This document shows, one piece after another, positions 56,965 to 64,000 of a stretch of DNA of 64,000 bases. Made by a program: the position numbers and the translations under genes. The notes beneath the pieces are model-generated. The model worked only from the letters and a program-made list of their open reading frames with translations, made no database searches and had not been told where the DNA came from. Position 1 is the first letter of the stretch, and each line of letters begins with the position of its first letter. The stretch is from RBG-13-68-16 sp041494245 (GTDB lineage Bacteria > Acidobacteriota > Thermoanaerobaculia > Thermoanaerobaculales > Thermoanaerobaculaceae). The DNA is taken from the NCBI GenBank assembly GCA_041494245.1, contig JBGQAK010000001.1, forward strand, positions 186,001 to 250,000. Direction: 5' to 3'.

Positions 56965-57735
56965 TCAATCCGAAGGCGCGCCGGTGGGCAGCAGCGTCCA
57001 CGACACCCGGACCGTTGCCGCCGCCTGCCAGGCGCTCCGGAGGACGGCCTCATCCGGGTAGCGCCTGCTGGGCAACAGGCGCCCCTCGGTGGTCAGTGTG
57101 AGGCGCCTCCCGACCAGCGGCCAGGGGCGCAAGCGGTAGGCGCGCGGCTCGACCGCACGCAGTAAGAGCGGGACCGATCCGCCGCGACGCGGAAGTCCGC
57201 TGAGCACCGCGCTCCCCCCGGCGCCGCGCGCGAGATGCACGGCGATGCCGTCCGCCAGGCGCACCACGGCGCGGTTCGTCTCGTCCGCACCGGACGAGAA
57301 GAGCGCCGCGTAGCGCGCATCCGAGGCGAGCTCCCGCTGCAGAGCGGAGCGGAGCGCCTCCTGCCGTGCCACGAACGCGTCGAACCGGTGCTCCTGGTCG
57401 AACGCGGCCAGCGTGCAGACGTGGTGGGAGACCAGGTAGGCCACGTAGCGTCCGCGCAGACGCGCCCGCTCCACGGCCGAGCCCCACACCGGCTCGCGTT
57501 CCACGGCCGGGATCGTGTCGAACGCCACCGGCGCACCGTCGGGCGCCAGGCGGGGCGGCTCCTCGCGCCCGTCCCACCCGGCGTCGTGCAGGAGAACCGC
57601 CGCCAGCACCTCGGGGCGTGGCGAGGGCCGGAGCGTAAGGCGGTTCCCCCAGTGCTCGGCGATCTGGAACGCCATGAAGGCGTGCGCCGACTGGGGGATG
57701 GCCACGAAGCCGTTCTCGTAGGGGTGCAGGATCAT
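56965..57735 (-). CDS. DUF3891 family protein
   Basis: 256-aa protein matching DUF3891, a family without known function: ATG 57735, HPYENGFVAIPQSAHAFMAF near the N-terminus, EVLAAVLLHDAGWDGREEPP and YLVSHHVCTLAAF. The His/Asp pattern (LLHDAGWD, SHH) recalls HD-type metal-dependent phosphohydrolases, which is a weak inference. It starts 10 nt after the glycerate-kinase stop and is probably the last gene of that operon. Confidence 0.75.
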   Translation of the reverse strand: MILHPYENGFVAIPQSAHAFMAFQIAEHWGNRLTLRPSPRPEVLAAVLLHDAGWDGREEPPRLAPDGAPVAFDTIPAVEREPVWGSAVERARLRGRYVAYLVSHHVCTLAAFDQEHRFDAFVARQEALRSALQRELASDARYAALFSSGADETNRAVVRLADGIAVHLARGAGGSAVLSGLPRRGGSVPLLLRAVEPRAYRLRPWPLVGRRLTLTTEGRLLPSRRYPDEAVLRSAWQAAATVRVSWTLLPTGAPSD

Positions 57736-57745
57736 CGCCGGCAGT

Positions 57746-59182
57746 TTAGCCAATCCGGGACGGGCCACCGCGGTGCGCGCCCGCGTGCCGCCCGGAGCGA
57801 CCCCCGCGGCGCGGGAGCCCTTCGCCCGGGTATGTCGGCAGGCGCTCGGAGAGCGAGCGGGCCGCCGGGAGGAACTCCGCCATGGCCCCGGCGGCCAGGA
57901 CGAAGACCACGTCGGCGACGTTCGTCCCGGTGGGGCCGGTGATGATCGCGTCCGGGAGCCCGCTGAAGAACCTCCAGGTGTCGTTGCTCTCGAGCGCGGC
58001 GGCGGCGTCGCGGTCAAGAGCGGCGCCCCGGGCCACCGTCTCGCCGTCCACCACCGCTCCGGCCGCCGGCGAGACCCCGTCCACCCCGTCGGTTGCGGCC
58101 GCCAGAAGGCAGCGCTCCGGCACATCCACCAGGCCACACGCGGCCGCCAGCGCGAGCTCGAGGTTGCGGCCGCCGCACCCCGCCCCGCGCACGCTGACGG
58201 TGGTCTCGCCTGCGAGCAGCAGCGCGGTGGCCTCCCCCGGGGCCAGCGAGGCAGCGAGGGCGGCCAGCACGGTGCCAACGCTGCGCGCCTCCCCGCGCAG
58301 CGTGCGGGTCAGCTCACAGGTGCGGAGGCCGGCCTGGCGAGCGACCGACGCGGCGGCCAGCACCGCGTCGCCGCTCCCCCCGAGCAGGTGGCAGCTGCTG
58401 CGTGCGAGGCCTGGGTCGCCGGGCTTCGGGGTCTCGGGGATCTCCCCGCGGGCACCGCGTGCGAGAAAGGCGGCGATCGGGCGGAACGTGTGTGCCTTTC
58501 CGGAGCGCTCCAGGACCTCGGCCGCGTCGGCAAACGTGCTGGGGTCGCCCATGGTCGGGCCGGAGCCGACCGAGGCGAGGTCGTCGCCTGGTACGTCGGA
58601 GAGCACGAGGGTCACGAGCGGTGCCCGGCACGCGAGGGCGAGGCGGCCGCCGGCGGCGGCCAGGAGGTGCTTGCGGACCGTATTGAGATCGCGGATCGGG
58701 GTCCCTGCGGTGAGCAGCGCACCCGTCAGCTCGGCAAGCGTTGCGAGCTCCACGCCGGGCAACGGCTGACCGAGCAGCGCCGAGCTGCCACCCGAGAGCA
58801 GGAGGACCACGCCGTCCTCAGGCTGGCACGCGGCGAGGGTGGCGTGCAGCTCCCGGGTGGCCTGGGCTCCGCGTTCATCCGGCACCGGGTGGGCCGCGTG
58901 TCGGGTGAACGCCGCGACCGACTCGGGCACCGGCGCCCCATCTGGGGCGAGCACGCGGACGGAGTCTGGCGGCCGCTGGCTGCGGTGGAGGAACGCCGCC
59001 GCGAGCCCCGGGGCGGCCTTGCCGAGCGCGATGAGGTGCAAACTCCCGCGCGGGGCGAAGCGCTGCTCGCCGACCTCGATCCCTTCGGGGTTGTAGATGA
59101 TGCGGCGCAGGAGCACATCGGGCGCGACCGCTGCCACGGCGGCCGCGAACATGGAGCGGGCGAGATCGGCGAGGGGCGTCAC
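57746..59182 (-). CDS. Glycerate 2-kinase, GckA/TtuD (MOFRL) family
   Basis: 478-aa kinase of the DUF4147-MOFRL type, which phosphorylates D-glycerate to 2-phosphoglycerate. N-terminal domain: LIALGKAAPGLAAAFLHRS, VVLLLSGGSSALLGQPLPG, LNTVRKHLLAAAGGRLAL and VLSDVPGDDLASVGSGPTM; C-terminal MOFRL domain: LLLAGETTVSVRGAGCGGRN and LAAATDGVDG, TGPTGTNVADV. The GTG at 59182 overlaps the stop of the iron-trafficking-like gene (GTGA). The C-terminal 25 residues are Gly/Arg-rich and unusual. It feeds glycerate into glycolysis. Confidence 0.88.
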   Translation of the reverse strand: MTPLADLARSMFAAAVAAVAPDVLLRRIIYNPEGIEVGEQRFAPRGSLHLIALGKAAPGLAAAFLHRSQRPPDSVRVLAPDGAPVPESVAAFTRHAAHPVPDERGAQATRELHATLAACQPEDGVVLLLSGGSSALLGQPLPGVELATLAELTGALLTAGTPIRDLNTVRKHLLAAAGGRLALACRAPLVTLVLSDVPGDDLASVGSGPTMGDPSTFADAAEVLERSGKAHTFRPIAAFLARGARGEIPETPKPGDPGLARSSCHLLGGSGDAVLAAASVARQAGLRTCELTRTLRGEARSVGTVLAALAASLAPGEATALLLAGETTVSVRGAGCGGRNLELALAAACGLVDVPERCLLAAATDGVDGVSPAAGAVVDGETVARGAALDRDAAAALESNDTWRFFSGLPDAIITGPTGTNVADVVFVLAAGAMAEFLPAARSLSERLPTYPGEGLPRRGGRSGRHAGAHRGGPSRIG

Positions 59183-59421
59183 TCCCGTTGAGCCGGCGCC
59201 AGCTTCAGGAAGCTGCGCATCTGACCCTCGAGTACGGCTCGCGCCTGAGGGTCGACGAGGTTGAGGCGGTACTCGTTGATCAGCATGACCTGGGTGCGCA
59301 ACCACTCGCGCCAGCACTCCGGGCACACGCGTTGCTGCAGGTCGGCGCCCAGCGCCGTGGGCATCGGCGGCTGGGCCATGGCCTCGGTCTCGCGGCCACA
59401 ACGCGAACAGGTGATTCGCAT
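59179..59421 (-). CDS. Small Fe(2+)-trafficking (YggX)-like protein with Cys pairs
   Basis: 80-aa protein. The region ADLQQRVCPECWREWLRTQV, then MLINEYRLNLVDPQARAVLE and MRSFL, resembles YggX/Fe(2+)-trafficking proteins that protect Fe-S clusters. Unlike E. coli YggX, it has two CxxC pairs (CSRC near residue 5 and CPEC near 33), likely a zinc or iron site. ATG 59421 begins the conserved part; a longer open frame upstream is shadow. It is the first gene of the glycerate-kinase/DUF3891 operon. Confidence 0.75.
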   Translation of the reverse strand: MRITCSRCGRETEAMAQPPMPTALGADLQQRVCPECWREWLRTQVMLINEYRLNLVDPQARAVLEGQMRSFLKLAPAQRE

Positions 59422-59448
59422 GGATCCTCCAGGGCCGGCCGGCGCGCG

Positions 59449-59455
59449 TAGAATA
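59449..59455. promoter_or_regulatory. Overlapping bidirectional -10-like element
   Basis: TAGAAT on the plus strand (59449-59454) and TATTCT on the minus strand (59455-59450) share bases between two divergent genes, inside a GCGCG-flanked near-palindrome. Either could serve as a -10 (HAD gene to the right, iron-trafficking-like gene to the left). No -35 is clear on either side. Confidence 0.4.
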
Positions 59456-59487
59456 GCGCGTCGGGCGGACGCGGGAGGCAACCTGAC

Positions 59488-60198
59488 ATGAGCAGGGGCG
59501 ATTCCCCTCAAGTGGTGCTGTTCGACGTGGGAGGAACGCTGATCGAGTCGCGTCCGGCCCCACCCGAGGTCTACGCGCGCGTGCTCTCGCGCTGGGGGGT
59601 GCCCGTCGACGCCTCGCAGGTCGGCCCGGTCTTCCAGGATGTCTGGAGCGAGCTCACCCAGCTTCACCCCCGCGGGCTCGACCGCTACCACCACCTCAAA
59701 GGGGGGGAATGGGAGTGGTGGGGCGAGTTCCTGCGGCGGGTCCTTGCGAGGCTCGCGCACCCCGCTCCCTGGGAGCCCGTTCTCCGCGAGCTATTCGACG
59801 CGTTCGCGGACCCTGCGCTCTGGCACGTTTTCGGGGAGGTGGCCGATGTCCTGGGAGGGCTCCGCGGCGAGGGGTTGCGCCTTGCCGTGGTTTCGAACTG
59901 GGACTCGCGCCTGCCGGCGCTGCTGGAGCGTCTGGGGCTCGCGGGCTACTTCGACGCGGTGCTGGTCTCGGCGCTCGAGGGCGTCGAGAAGCCAGGTATC
60001 GAGATCTTCCGCCGCGCCGCAACCCGCCTGGGTGCTGGGGTGGATCGGTGCCTGCACGTGGGTGACTCCCCGCTCGACGACTACCGCGGCGCGGAGAGCG
60101 CCGGGATGCGCGCGGTGCTGGTGGACCGCGCGGGGATCTTCGCCGACGGATACGTGAGGGTGAAGGACCTGCGAGGGCTCTATGAGCTGGTTGGATGA
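59488..60198 (+). CDS. HAD-superfamily hydrolase
   Basis: 236-aa HAD phosphatase-like protein: motif I VLFDVGGTLIES (the usual DxD second Asp is Gly, as in several HAD dehalogenase-like members), motif II VVSNWDSRL, Lys in EGVEKPGIEIF and motif IV HVGDSPLDDYRGAESAG. The FDVGGTL form is common in the REG-2/HDHD3-like group. Substrate unknown; it overlaps manC by 17 nt, so a sugar-phosphate role is possible. ATG has GGGAGG upstream. Confidence 0.87.
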   Translation: MSRGDSPQVVLFDVGGTLIESRPAPPEVYARVLSRWGVPVDASQVGPVFQDVWSELTQLHPRGLDRYHHLKGGEWEWWGEFLRRVLARLAHPAPWEPVLRELFDAFADPALWHVFGEVADVLGGLRGEGLRLAVVSNWDSRLPALLERLGLAGYFDAVLVSALEGVEKPGIEIFRRAATRLGAGVDRCLHVGDSPLDDYRGAESAGMRAVLVDRAGIFADGYVRVKDLRGLYELVG

Positions 60199-61273
60199 AG
60201 GGACGCCGTTGCACGCGGTGGTGATGGCCGGCGGCTCGGGGACGCGGTTTTGGCCGCTCTCCCGGCGGGCGCATCCGAAGCAGCTGCTGCCGTTCGCGGG
60301 CGGGCGCTCGCTGCTCGCCGCCACCGTGGAGCGCCTGGCCCCGCTGGTTCCGGCCGAGCGCACCCTGGTGGTGACCTCGGCCGGAGTCGCCGAGGCGGTG
60401 CGGCAGGAGCTGCCGGGCCTGCCCGCCGCCAACGTGTTGGCCGAGCCCACGGGGCGCGACACCGCGGCCTGCGTGGGTTGGGCCGCGTGGCGGCTTGGGC
60501 GAACGAAAGCCAGGGCGGTGATGGTGGTGGTGCCCGCCGATCACCTGATCCCGGACGGGGGCGCGCTGCGAGCCGCCCTTGCCGCGGCGGCGGCGACCGC
60601 CTGCGCGCGCGGCGGTCTGGTGACCCTGGCCCTGCGGCCCACCCGCCCCGAGACCGGCTACGGCTACCTGGAGCTTGGCGAGGTCGTCGGCACGGCGGGG
60701 GGGAGGACGATCCACCTCGTGCGGCGCTTCGTCGAGAAGCCGAACCGGGAGCGTGCCGCGGAGTTCGTGGCGGCGGGGTACCGGTGGAACTCGGGAATGT
60801 TCGCCTGGACCGTGGAGGCGATCCAGGGTGCCATCCGCAAGCACCTCCCGGAGCTTGGCGACCGTTTGGACGCGCTGATGGAGGCGAGCGAAGCCCTTGG
60901 TGAGGAGGAGGCGCTGCGCCGCCACTACGGGGAGCTGCCGAGGGTGTCGGTCGACCTCGGCGTGATGGAGAAGGCCAAGCCGGTGTGGGCGGTGGACGTG
61001 GAGTTCGCCTGGTCGGATGTCGGCTCGTGGGCCGGGCTCGCCGAGGTGCTCCCCGCCCTGCCCGAAGGCGCCGCGCTCGGGGACGTGCTCGCCCTCGACA
61101 CCACGGGCTCGGTGCTCGTCTCGGGCGGTCCGCTGATCGCAGCGGTGGGCGTGCGGGACCTCGTGGTGGTGGCGACCCGCGACGCCGTCCTGGTCGTACC
61201 GAGGGAACAGGCGCAGCGGGTCAAAGAACTCGTGGAGAGGCTGCTCGAGAAGGGACGGGACGAGATCCTCTAG
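60182..61273 (+). CDS. manC: Mannose-1-phosphate guanylyltransferase
   Basis: 363-aa nucleotidyltransferase that makes GDP-mannose from mannose-1-phosphate and GTP. Signature HAVVMAGGSGTRFWPLSRRA and HPKQLL, VLAEPTGRDTAACVGWAAW, VVPADHLIPD, FVEKPNRERAAEF and YRWNSGMFAW. It lacks the C-terminal phosphomannose isomerase domain of two-domain ManC/AlgA proteins, so it is the single-function type. It supplies GDP-mannose for the surface glycan whose exporter lies downstream. Confidence 0.94.
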   Translation: MSWLDEGTPLHAVVMAGGSGTRFWPLSRRAHPKQLLPFAGGRSLLAATVERLAPLVPAERTLVVTSAGVAEAVRQELPGLPAANVLAEPTGRDTAACVGWAAWRLGRTKARAVMVVVPADHLIPDGGALRAALAAAAATACARGGLVTLALRPTRPETGYGYLELGEVVGTAGGRTIHLVRRFVEKPNRERAAEFVAAGYRWNSGMFAWTVEAIQGAIRKHLPELGDRLDALMEASEALGEEEALRRHYGELPRVSVDLGVMEKAKPVWAVDVEFAWSDVGSWAGLAEVLPALPEGAALGDVLALDTTGSVLVSGGPLIAAVGVRDLVVVATRDAVLVVPREQAQRVKELVERLLEKGRDEIL

Positions 61274-61647
61274 AGGGCGGCGCAGGCAACGATGCTCGGG
61301 CGATGACGGGCGAACCGACGCCACCGATCCCTATCTCCCGTGCCTCCTCCCCATCCCTTGAACGCCGATCGAGGGTCCAGAAGAAATCCTCGGAGTCGGT
61401 TGGCTCGATGGTGCGGCGCTGCGCCACGGTTCCGTGGGCCTCGAGTGCCTCGAGTACGTGGCGTCCTGGCCCGATCTCGGCACGCGTGCGGTTGGAACCT
61501 GAACGAATGATGAACGCCTCGCGACCATCCACGAAGATCCGCAGGTCACACGCAGCTTGGTTGACGGCGGCGAGCGTTCTCTCTACCCTCGGGCAACGGG
61601 GTGGTTTGCGGGGCCGTGCGCCGCAGACACGTTGCAGGGAGGGGCCA
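61274..61647. other. Gap with a possible gene remnant on the minus strand
   Basis: 374 bp between manC and the next gene, lower in GC than its surroundings. On the minus strand at about 61390-61565 the frame reads CDLRIFVDGREAFI, then EIGPGRHVLEALEAHG and DFFWTLDRR, which looks like real protein (a short PEGA-like or beta-rich domain). No suitable start codon precedes it except an ATG at 61700 inside the neighbouring gene, and its end runs into antisense of manC. I read it as a remnant or an unrecognised small gene. Confidence 0.3.
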
Positions 61648-62784
61648 ATGAGGTGGAGCGCCGCCGCGCTGACGCTGTCCGTGGTCGCCAGCGGGTGCAA
61701 CCCTGCGATTCGGATCGGAGTCGTCGTTCCTGAAACGGGCTCGGCCGCCGTCTACGGCTCCTCGATCAAGAGCGGGGTCAAGCTCGCCCTCGACGGCACG
61801 CAGGCCGGGGCCCAGCCTCCGCAGGAACTGGAGGTTGTCTACCGCGACTCCGGCTCGGACCCTACCAGGGCCGCGAGCGCGGCGGCGGCGCTCTACGAGG
61901 ACGGTGCGCTCCTGATCATCGGTGGCGTGACCTCGGCGGAAGCCAAGGCGATGATTCCGGTGGCCGACCGCATGGAGCGTGTGCTGCTCTCCCCGTCGGC
62001 CTCGGCGCCGGAGCTCACCGGTCGCTCGCGGTACTTCTTCCGGGTCTATCCTTCCGATCAGCTCGAGGGCGTCAAGGCGGCCGATTTCCTGGTGCTCGAT
62101 CGGAGCGCGCGCGCCGTGCTGATCATGCAGGAGGACAACGACTATACCCGGGGCCTGCTGCCCGTCTTCGTCGGAGAGCTGAAGAGCCGCGGGGCACGCG
62201 TCACCGGTTCGGTGCGGCTCGACGTGGGCGGTTGGCAGGGTCAGGCCCGCAATGCGTTGAGCCCCCGTGCCCCGGATGCGGTGTACGTATGCGGCTACGG
62301 GGAGGCGATCCTCGGCGCGCTCAGGCTTCTGCGCAGCTCGGGGTTCAGGGGCACCGTCTGCACGACGTCGGCGTTCAGCGCCGCCTCGCTGCTGCAGCGG
62401 GCCGGGGCCCTGGCGGATGGTGTGTTTTTCCCACTGGCCAGCCTGGACGTTGCCTCCAAGCTCGAGCCGGTGCGTTCGTTCGTCAAGCGCTACAAGCAGA
62501 TCTACAACCTGGCGCCGGACATCTACGCCGCACACGGGTACGACGCCGCGCTGGTCGCCTTCAAGGCGGTTGAAACCCTCGGGGATCGGTCGCCAGCCAA
62601 CGTGCTGCAACACCTGCGCGCGCTGTCGGGGAGTAGCGGCGTCATGGGAGCGTTCGCCTTCGACGAGGACGGCAACGTCAGACACGACCTCCGCATTCAC
62701 CGGATCCACAACGGCAAGGTCGAGGAGGTCGGGGCGGTTGCTCAGCGGCAGGCGGAGCGCACAACTTTGGGCGGCGCGGCGTGA
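61648..62784 (+). CDS. LivJ-like periplasmic binding lipoprotein (Peripla_BP_6)
   Basis: 378-aa type-I periplasmic binding protein. Lipoprotein signal with lipobox VASGC (Cys about residue 17), then IRIGVVVPETGSAAVYGSSI and KSGVKLALDGTQAG, typical of branched-chain amino-acid binding proteins, followed by LIIGGVTSAEAKAMIPVADR and VLLSPSASAPELTGRSRYFF. No LivH/M/F/G genes are nearby. ATG 61648 has GGGAGGGG upstream; its stop overlaps the GTG of the polysaccharide-exporter permease by 4 nt. It may sense a ligand for envelope assembly; role unknown. Confidence 0.87.
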   Translation: MRWSAAALTLSVVASGCNPAIRIGVVVPETGSAAVYGSSIKSGVKLALDGTQAGAQPPQELEVVYRDSGSDPTRAASAAAALYEDGALLIIGGVTSAEAKAMIPVADRMERVLLSPSASAPELTGRSRYFFRVYPSDQLEGVKAADFLVLDRSARAVLIMQEDNDYTRGLLPVFVGELKSRGARVTGSVRLDVGGWQGQARNALSPRAPDAVYVCGYGEAILGALRLLRSSGFRGTVCTTSAFSAASLLQRAGALADGVFFPLASLDVASKLEPVRSFVKRYKQIYNLAPDIYAAHGYDAALVAFKAVETLGDRSPANVLQHLRALSGSSGVMGAFAFDEDGNVRHDLRIHRIHNGKVEEVGAVAQRQAERTTLGGAA

Positions 62785-63602
62785 GACCGACCCATCCCAA
62801 GTCGAACGGTGTCCTCGCCTCGCTGTACCGCCAGCGTGGCCTGGTGGGTGTGCTGGTGGTGCGGGAGCTCAAGGCCCGCTACCGCGGGACGTTCCTCGGA
62901 TACCTGTGGTCGCTGCTCAACCCTCTCCTGCTGCTCGGGGTGTATACGGCGGTGTTCACCTTTGTGATCCCCGCGCGGGTGACGCTCCCGGTTCCGTACC
63001 CGCTCTTCCTGTTCGCGGGGCTGCTCCCCTGGCTGTTCGTTTCGGGGACGTTGCTCGACGCAGCGGTGGTGCTGCTCGACAACGGGCCGTTGTTGAAGAA
63101 GGTCGTGGCCGCCCCGGAGGTCTTTCCGGCGGTGACGGTGCTGTCGCACCTCGTCCACCACCTGCTGGCGCTGCCGGTCCTGCTGGCCGGCATGGCGCTC
63201 GCGGCCGGACTCGGCCTCATGCGCTTCCCCTGGACCGTGGTGTTGCTGCCGGTGGCGTTGCTGCTCTGGGTGGTGGCCGTCGGGGGGCTCACGCTTGCGG
63301 TGGCCTCGCTCGCGGTGCACTTCCGCGACCTCAAGGACCTCCTCCACAACGTCCTGAACCTGGTCTTCTTCCTCACGCCGATCATCTACCCCCTCGAGTC
63401 GATTCCCGTCCCCCTCCTGGTCAAGATCGTCAAAGCCAACCCGTTCACGCCGTTGATCAGGGTCTACCAGGATGTGGTGCTGATGGGCCGCTTGCCATCC
63501 CTCCGCCTGTGGCTTGCGGCGGTCGTGGTGGCGATGGTCTTCTGGTTGGTGGGCGCGTTCATCTTCGTCCGCCTGCGCGAGACGATCGCGGAGACCGTAT
63601 GA
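62781..63602 (+). CDS. ABC-2-type polysaccharide export permease (Wzm-like)
   Basis: 273-aa permease with six membrane helices. VRELKARYRGTFLGYLWSLL NPLLLLG-type N-terminus and FLTPIIYPLESIPVPLLVKI with NPFTPLIRVYQD near the C-terminus are typical of Wzm/TagG/KpsM exporters of O-antigen, teichoic acid or capsule. GTG start 62781 overlaps the preceding stop (GTGA); the ATPase gene overlaps its own stop (ATGA). It would move a finished lipid-linked glycan across the inner membrane. Confidence 0.92.
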   Translation: MRPTHPKSNGVLASLYRQRGLVGVLVVRELKARYRGTFLGYLWSLLNPLLLLGVYTAVFTFVIPARVTLPVPYPLFLFAGLLPWLFVSGTLLDAAVVLLDNGPLLKKVVAAPEVFPAVTVLSHLVHHLLALPVLLAGMALAAGLGLMRFPWTVVLLPVALLLWVVAVGGLTLAVASLAVHFRDLKDLLHNVLNLVFFLTPIIYPLESIPVPLLVKIVKANPFTPLIRVYQDVVLMGRLPSLRLWLAAVVVAMVFWLVGAFIFVRLRETIAETV

Positions 63603-64000
63603 GCACGCCGGCCGCCGTGCGTCTCGCGGGCGTCTCCAAACGCTACCCGTCGCTGACGCGGCGCGGGCGATTGCACTCGTTCAAGGGCGCCCTGCTGCGG
63701 GGGGAGTTTTGGCGTGTTCAGCAGGAGCACGAGGGGTTCCTGGCGCTCTCCGACGTGGACCTGGATGTGGCCAGGGGCGAGACGGTGGCGGTGATCGGCC
63801 CCAACGGCTCGGGGAAGTCGACGCTGCTGAAGCTCGTCGCTGGCATCCTGCGACCCAGCCAGGGGAACGTCGAGGTCAACGGCCGCGTGACCGCGCTGAT
63901 CGAGCTGGGTGCGGGTTTCCACCCTGAGATCTCCGGGCGCGACAACGCGATCGTCAACGGGATGATGCTCGGGCTGTCCCGCGCGGAGGTGCTGCGCCGG
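63599..64000 (+). CDS. ABC-type polysaccharide export ATPase (Wzt/TagH-like), N-terminal part
   Basis: 134 codons are visible before the window ends. VRLAGVSKRYPSLTRRGRLH SFKGA-type N-terminus, Walker A IGPNGSGKSTLLKLVAGILR (about residues 63-82) and the Wzt/TagH-specific ALIELGAGFHPEISGRDNAI segment. It powers the adjacent permease. The rest, including any C-terminal carbohydrate-binding domain that would set export specificity, lies outside the window. ATG 63599 overlaps the permease stop. Confidence 0.93.
   Translation, partial: MSTPAAVRLAGVSKRYPSLTRRGRLHSFKGALLRGEFWRVQQEHEGFLALSDVDLDVARGETVAVIGPNGSGKSTLLKLVAGILRPSQGNVEVNGRVTALIELGAGFHPEISGRDNAIVNGMMLGLSRAEVLRR

Overview
The window is 64 kb of dense, roughly 70% GC bacterial chromosome with short intergenic gaps, many 1-8 nt gene overlaps and frequent GTG/TTG starts. 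The mix suggests a Gram-negative-type bacterium outside the Proteobacteria, most like Acidobacteriota: a PknB-like kinase with one C-terminal membrane helix, a class II (B12) ribonucleotide reductase, an AceE-type pyruvate dehydrogenase, an SDR-type threonine dehydrogenase, an octaheme cytochrome, two molybdenum hydroxylase systems and O-antigen export genes. This assignment is inference from gene content only. No plasmid, phage, IS element or CRISPR array was seen.

Layout, left half. An OPT-family transporter runs off the left edge (1-743, minus). clpB (1030-3639) has its own promoter. A compact ECF-type importer follows (3720-6744: fused double ATPase, small membrane protein, T-component fused to a P-loop NTPase), leading into a one-chain molybdenum hydroxylase (6803-9463) and a Tat-exported DUF362 protein. 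On the minus strand lie an octaheme HAO-like cytochrome, a ferredoxin-family gene broken by a 1-nt frameshift, and a second xanthine-dehydrogenase-type operon (FAD, 2Fe-2S and Mo subunits, XdhC, MocA-like; 13037-18027). htrA, rsgA, an unrecognised exported 604-residue protein, two tandem HU genes and nrdJ fill 18.2-26 kb.

Arsenic island (27.7-34.1 kb). arsR, ACR3, a COG0701 permease, an exported thioredoxin-fold protein, a CcdA-like protein and a small thioredoxin-like protein form one minus-strand operon. Divergently lie arsC, then a MarR regulator and an arsenite methyltransferase fused to an ArsN2-like acetyltransferase. Together they would reduce, extrude, methylate and possibly acetylate arsenic species.

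Right half. SCP2-like protein, gamma-glutamyltransferase, glycogen phosphorylase and threonine dehydrogenase are followed by a flippase and three glycosyltransferases (40.0-44.6 kb), FbaB aldolase and an RluA-type pseudouridine synthase. A promoter and a strongly structured 350-nt leader precede kamA, two D-Ala-D-Ala-ligase-like ATP-grasp enzymes and an acetyltransferase (47.0-50.7 kb). I judge this beta-lysine-type operon the best candidate for an undescribed pathway. aceE, MFS and SDR genes, a Ser/Thr kinase, tRNA-Asn, a DUF3891 protein, glycerate 2-kinase and a small iron-trafficking-like protein follow. The right end is a surface-polysaccharide locus: HAD phosphatase, manC, a LivJ-like lipoprotein, and the permease and ATPase of an ABC polysaccharide exporter, the last cut by the window end.

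Several genes have a TAnnnT -10-like hexamer 7-20 nt before the start codon and no clear -35, suggesting short-leader or leaderless transcripts.
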